64,000 nucleotides of DNA, from assembly GCA_947497145.1 (NCBI GenBank), contig CANMFQ010000009.1:124001-188000 (forward strand). Direction: 5' to 3'. The stretch's first letter is position 1, and the number at the start of each line of letters is the position of its first letter. This document shows, in pieces, positions 60,956-64,000 of the stretch. Both the position numbers and the translations under genes were made by a program. This stretch comes from an uncultured Flavobacteriaceae bacterium. GTDB taxonomy: Bacteria; Bacteroidota; Bacteroidia; Flavobacteriales; Flavobacteriaceae. Under the pieces are notes generated by a model. The model was not told the origin of the DNA and made no database searches. It saw only the letters and a program-made list of their open reading frames with translations.

Positions 60956-61933
60956 CTATTTTTTTCGATCTACTACATAATTTACCATAAGCTCAAGCGA
61001 GCTCTTATATGTTGAATCTGGGTAAGCACTCAATAGTTGTAAGGCTTCATTTTTATAAGCGAGCATTTTTTCAACGGCATAAGACAAACCGCCTTTTTCT
61101 TTTACAAAAGCAATCACTTCTTTTACGCGCTTCTTGTCTTTATTGTGATTTTTTATGGAGTTAATAAGCCATTTTTTTTCGCTCTTAGAGCACGTATTCA
61201 ACACATGAATAAGAGGAAGTGTCATTTTTTGTTCTTTAATATCAATACCTGTTGGTTTTCCTATTTTTTCTCCTCCATAGTCAAAAAGGTCATCTTTTAT
61301 TTGAAACGCCATACCACATAGCTCTCCAAATTTTCTAAAAACTTCTATATCGGCAGAATCTGGCTTTACAGAGCTGGCGCCCAAAGCACAACACGCAGCA
61401 ATAAGGGTTGCTGTTTTCTGACGAATAATATCATAATACACCGCTTCTGTAATATCTAAACGCCTTGCCTTCTCAATTTGAAGTAATTCGCCTTCACTCA
61501 TTTCACGCACTGCAACAGAAATAATTCGCAGTAAATCAAAATCACTATTATCTATAGAAAGTAATAAGCCCTTAGATAACAAATAATCGCCAACCAATAC
61601 GGCAATTTTATTTTTCCACAGCGCATTGATGGAGAAAAAGCCCCGCCGTTTATTACTCTCATCTACCACATCGTCATGCACCAAGGTAGCGGTATGTATG
61701 AGTTCAATTACCGATGCGCCTCTATATGTACGGTCATTAACCACACCATCATTCAATAATTTGGCAGATAAAAAAACAAACATAGGTCGCATTTGCTTCC
61801 CTTTTCTATTCACTATATAGTGGGTGATTCTATTAAGCAGTGCAACCTTGGAAGACATTGCATCACGAAATTTAGACTCAAAGAGTTCCATTTCTTCGCG
61901 AATAGGGTCTTTTATTTGTGATACTATTTTCAA
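60956..61933 (-). CDS. ispB: Polyprenyl diphosphate synthase (octaprenyl type)
   Basis: 325 residues of the trans-isoprenyl diphosphate synthase family: first Asp-rich motif TLVHDDVVDESNKRRG, KIAVLVGDYLLSKG and second Asp-rich motif FQIKDDLFDYGG. Elongates farnesyl diphosphate with isopentenyl diphosphate to a long-chain product, probably the side chain of menaquinone, the quinone of this phylum. The product length cannot be read with certainty, so the ispB name is by similarity. Confidence 0.93.
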   Translation of the reverse strand: MKIVSQIKDPIREEMELFESKFRDAMSSKVALLNRITHYIVNRKGKQMRPMFVFLSAKLLNDGVVNDRTYRGASVIELIHTATLVHDDVVDESNKRRGFFSINALWKNKIAVLVGDYLLSKGLLLSIDNSDFDLLRIISVAVREMSEGELLQIEKARRLDITEAVYYDIIRQKTATLIAACCALGASSVKPDSADIEVFRKFGELCGMAFQIKDDLFDYGGEKIGKPTGIDIKEQKMTLPLIHVLNTCSKSEKKWLINSIKNHNKDKKRVKEVIAFVKEKGGLSYAVEKMLAYKNEALQLLSAYPDSTYKSSLELMVNYVVDRKK

Positions 61934-61969
61934 GGGATATTGGTATTTATTTCCTCAGGGAATATAAAA

Positions 61970-61977
61970 CAAAATTA
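61970..61977 (-). promoter_or_regulatory. Predicted -7 element (TAATTTTG) of the polyprenyl synthase gene
   Basis: Minus-strand exact TAnnTTTG, 37 bp before the start. No -33 TTG at the right distance. Confidence 0.5.
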
Positions 61978-62309
61978 GGTAAAAGAGCGGAGTTAACCCA
62001 TATTATAAGACATTCTTTATGGTAAGGTATTGTGAGTATTGAAGAGCCAAGAAACAGGACTAAAAAAAATCTTTGTTCTTCTTTCTTGCAGCACACCAGT
62101 CTTAGTTCTTGCGAAGTAACGGTCTTTATACCTATTAGAAACTGGCCAATTATTACTATAGTTAACAATGAAACTAAAAACGGTCAACTATAATCAGGAA
62201 CATTCAGTATCTGTTCTCTGTTCTTGCAGCGCAGCGGTCTTGTTTCTTGACTCTTGCAGCGAAGCAGTCTTTCCACCACATATGCGGTTGCTATTTTATA
62301 GAAAATAAA
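61978..62309. other. Gene-free gap filled with dispersed-repeat copies
   Basis: No ORF of note. Most of 62060-62275 consists of the repeat family: AGCACACCAGTCTT at 62090-62103, the 34-bp block at 62173-62206 and two cores 30 bp apart (62228-62241 and 62258-62271). Confidence 0.65.
62173..62271 (+). repeat. Dispersed intergenic repeat, copy B
   Basis: Same composition and order as 16262-16370: the 34-bp block (one mismatch), then two units of a 30-bp tandem with core AGCGCAGCGGTCTT/AGCGAAGCAGTCTT. Confidence 0.85.
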
Positions 62310-63350
62310 TTATGATTTATTCGCTAATTGCCCACAAGCTGCATCAATATCCTTACCTCTAGATCTGCGGACGGTAACTACAATACCATTACGCTCCAAT
62401 GTATTAACATACAAATCAATAGCCCTATTAGAAGCTTGCTGAAACTCACCATCATCAATAGGATTATATTCTATAAGATTGACTTTTGACGGTGCAAAAC
62501 GGCAAAAATCGACCAAAGCGTCAACATCTTTTTGGGTATCATTAATACCTTCCCATACCACATATTCGTAGGTAATTCTACTTTTGGTTTTACCGTACCA
62601 ATATACCAAAGCCGCTCTTAAATCAGCCAAAGTAAATGTGGCATTAAAAGGCATTATAGCTGTGCGTATTTCATCAACAGCAGAATGTAAGGAGACCGCT
62701 AGCTTAAACTTCACTCCCTCATCTGCCATTTTCTTTATCATTTTGGGCACACCGGAAGTAGAAACGGTAATACGCTTGGGAGACATACCCAAACCTTCAT
62801 CAGATGTAATTTTATCTATCGCTTTCAATACATTATTGTAGTTCATAAGCGGTTCGCCCATGCCCATAAAAACAATATTACTAAGCGGACGATCAAAATA
62901 CAAGCGACTTTCATTGTCTATAGCCACAACCTGATCGTAAATTTCGTCGGGGTTTAAATTTCGCATACGCTTTAAACGTGCGGTGGCACAAAAACGACAG
63001 TCTAAACTACACCCAACCTGACTAGAAACACAGGCCGTTGTTCTTGTTTTGGTTGGAATCAATACCGATTCTACTATCAAATCATCGTGCAAACGGACGG
63101 CATTTTTAATAGTACCATCTATACTACGCTGCATTACATCAACCTTAATATGATTGATTACAAAATTTGCTTCAAGCATTTCACGAGTTTCTTTTGATAG
63201 GTTTGTCATCACCTCAAAAGAATGTGCTGCTTTCTGCCAAAGCCATTCATACACCTGATTGCCTCTAAAAGCCTTATCTCCGTTTTTAACGAAGAAATCT
63301 CGTAGTTGCTCACGAGTTAATGCACGTATATCTTTCTTTTTTATTTCCAC
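62310..63350 (-). CDS. rlmN: 23S rRNA (adenine2503-C2)/tRNA-A37 methyltransferase
   Basis: 346 residues, radical-SAM enzyme. CxxxCxxC cluster motif in GCSLDCRFCATARL (Cys114, 118, 121), FMGMGEPLMNY, ITVSTSGVP, KLAVSLHS and EYNPIDD, with the C-terminal active-site Cys in DAACGQL (Cys339). Methylates C2 of A2503 in the peptidyl-transferase centre and A37 of certain tRNAs. Full length. Flanked on both sides by copies of the dispersed repeat in opposite orientation. Confidence 0.96.
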   Translation of the reverse strand: MEIKKKDIRALTREQLRDFFVKNGDKAFRGNQVYEWLWQKAAHSFEVMTNLSKETREMLEANFVINHIKVDVMQRSIDGTIKNAVRLHDDLIVESVLIPTKTRTTACVSSQVGCSLDCRFCATARLKRMRNLNPDEIYDQVVAIDNESRLYFDRPLSNIVFMGMGEPLMNYNNVLKAIDKITSDEGLGMSPKRITVSTSGVPKMIKKMADEGVKFKLAVSLHSAVDEIRTAIMPFNATFTLADLRAALVYWYGKTKSRITYEYVVWEGINDTQKDVDALVDFCRFAPSKVNLIEYNPIDDGEFQQASNRAIDLYVNTLERNGIVVTVRRSRGKDIDAACGQLANKS

Positions 63351-63590
63351 TTTATTTATATAAGACCGCTACGCTTCAAGAGTCAAGAACAAAGACTTTC
63401 CTATTATTGACTCTTGTTTCTCTGCTCTTCTTCTTTACTGCTAGAACCAAGAACAAAGCCTATTTTTTGAATTTTCCTTTAGTCTTCGCTCTAGTTTCTC
63501 TTCTCTCCTTCCTCTCTGCTCTGAAATAGCTCACTTCTCAGTACTCACTTCTTAATAACAGTAAAAAACAGCTTCGAATTTAGACTAAAA
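63351..63590. other. Gap between rlmN and queA with inverted repeats
   Basis: Contains the inverted core AAGACCGCTACGCT (63362-63375), a perfect 10-bp inverted repeat CAAGAGTCAA/TTGACTCTTG (63377-63386 with 63407-63416), and a long polypyrimidine-rich plus strand to 63530. No ORF or exact -7 element for rlmN. Confidence 0.6.
63362..63416 (-). repeat. Dispersed intergenic repeat, inverted copy
   Basis: AAGACCGCTACGCT (reverse complement of AGCGTAGCGGTCTT) followed by a 10-bp perfect inverted repeat. Its opposite-orientation copies lie at 62228-62271 beyond rlmN. Confidence 0.75.
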
Positions 63591-63631
63591 AAACCGCTCT
63601 TTAAATATAATTAAAATATAAAGAGCGGTTT
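63591..63631 (-). terminator. Terminator after queA
   Basis: 13-bp perfect stem AAACCGCTCTTTA (63591-63603) with TAAAGAGCGGTTT (63619-63631), T run on the minus strand. Confidence 0.85.
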
Positions 63632-63693
63632 CTTTTTACTGCGCTTGTCAAAACAAGCTCAGGATAGTAAATTTTAGGTTACCCAAAAATTTA

Positions 63694-64000
63694 TTATATG
63701 ATTAACATTGCATCACCATAAGAATAAAACTTATAGCTTTCTAAAATAGCTTCTTTGTATGATTTTTTCATTAAGTCATGCCCCATAAATGCAGATACCA
63801 TCATCAACAAGGTTGATTTTGGTAAGTGAAAATTAGTGATCATGGCATTAGCAATACTAAAATCATAAGGAGGAAAAATAAACTTATTCGTCCAACCATC
63901 AAAAGTATTTAGTGTTTGCTGTGAAGAAACAGCACTTTCTAAACCTCTCATAACTGTAGTTCCTACTGCACAAATTCTACGCTTATTCGCTTTTGCAGCA
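63694..64000 (-). CDS. queA: S-adenosylmethionine:tRNA ribosyltransferase-isomerase, partial
   Basis: The C-terminal ~102 residues on the minus strand; the frame runs off the right edge of the window ([16 protein letters not shown] upstream of the internal Met at 63951 is family sequence, so that Met is not the start). [35 protein letters not shown] is the conserved QueA C-terminal block. QueA makes epoxyqueuosine in tRNA anticodons, using SAM as ribosyl donor. Followed by a strong terminator. Confidence 0.94.
   Translation of the reverse strand, partial: AAKANKRRICAVGTTVMRGLESAVSSQQTLNTFDGWTNKFIFPPYDFSIANAMITNFHLPKSTLLMMVSAFMGHDLMKKSYKEAILESYKFYSYGDAMLII

Overview
The window is chromosomal DNA of a gliding, T9SS-bearing marine-type member of the Flavobacteriaceae (Bacteroidota), in the Zobellia/Maribacter/Cellulophaga sphere. 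The evidence is a PorT-like gene end, gldB and gldC, a short primary sigma factor without region 1.1, Bacteroidota-type -7 elements (TAnnTTTG), the dcw cluster order typical of the phylum, low G+C, and many Bacteroidota-type lipoproteins. Genus-level placement is inference.

1-24.0 kb, plus-strand backbone: porT end, a TrmH-family methyltransferase (minus), tamL, fbaA-accD, rpsO, pnp, rpoD, rpe and ypdA. Between pnp and rpoD lie accessory genes: an acidic lipoprotein with a GAA microsatellite, an ECF sigma factor with an anti-sigma/outer-membrane fusion protein, and a CsgG-like secreted protein. Between rpoD and rpe lie a predicted small RNA or attenuator, a VF530-type gene, trmL and a large cytochrome-c/propeller lipoprotein. 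A minus-strand operon of three exported phosphohydrolases closes the region.

24.6-31.6 kb, integrative element of about 7 kb in the 3' end of tRNA-Arg(TCG). It is bounded by perfect 24-bp att repeats, with 28-bp direct repeats (predicted integrase arm sites) near both ends. It carries a tyrosine recombinase, an excisionase-like HTH protein, a Rep-like protein, several unknown small proteins and a cargo pair: a STAS/GHKL-ATPase fusion plus a DUF4325-type STAS-like protein. This pair resembles a partner-switching module and is the best candidate for an undescribed system, possibly phage defence. The element also supplies a replacement tRNA 3' end and a replacement terminator.

31.7-47.9 kb, minus strand: yqeY and the dcw cluster in transcription order mraZ, rsmH, ftsL-like, ftsI, murE, mraY, murD, ftsW, murG, murC, ftsQ, ftsA, ftsZ. 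It is probably driven from one promoter overlapped by three 10-bp-phased MraZ boxes and ended by a strong terminator after ftsZ.

48-64 kb: an alpha/beta hydrolase and engB, a small CxxC protein, a PhoD-type phosphatase lipoprotein, gldC-gldB diverging from nadE and an atypical LuxR-type response regulator (Glu at the phosphoacceptor site), a DUF6090-like membrane protein, dnaG, a second ECF sigma/anti-sigma/outer-membrane locus in split form, a polyprenyl diphosphate synthase, rlmN bracketed by inverted copies of a dispersed repeat, and the 3' part of queA running off the window.

Cross-cutting themes are loss of all zinc ligands in both AccD and DnaG, two architectures of one sigma/anti-sigma/outer-membrane module, and a dispersed intergenic repeat family with core AGCGyAGCGGTCTT. 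No rRNA or CRISPR array is present.
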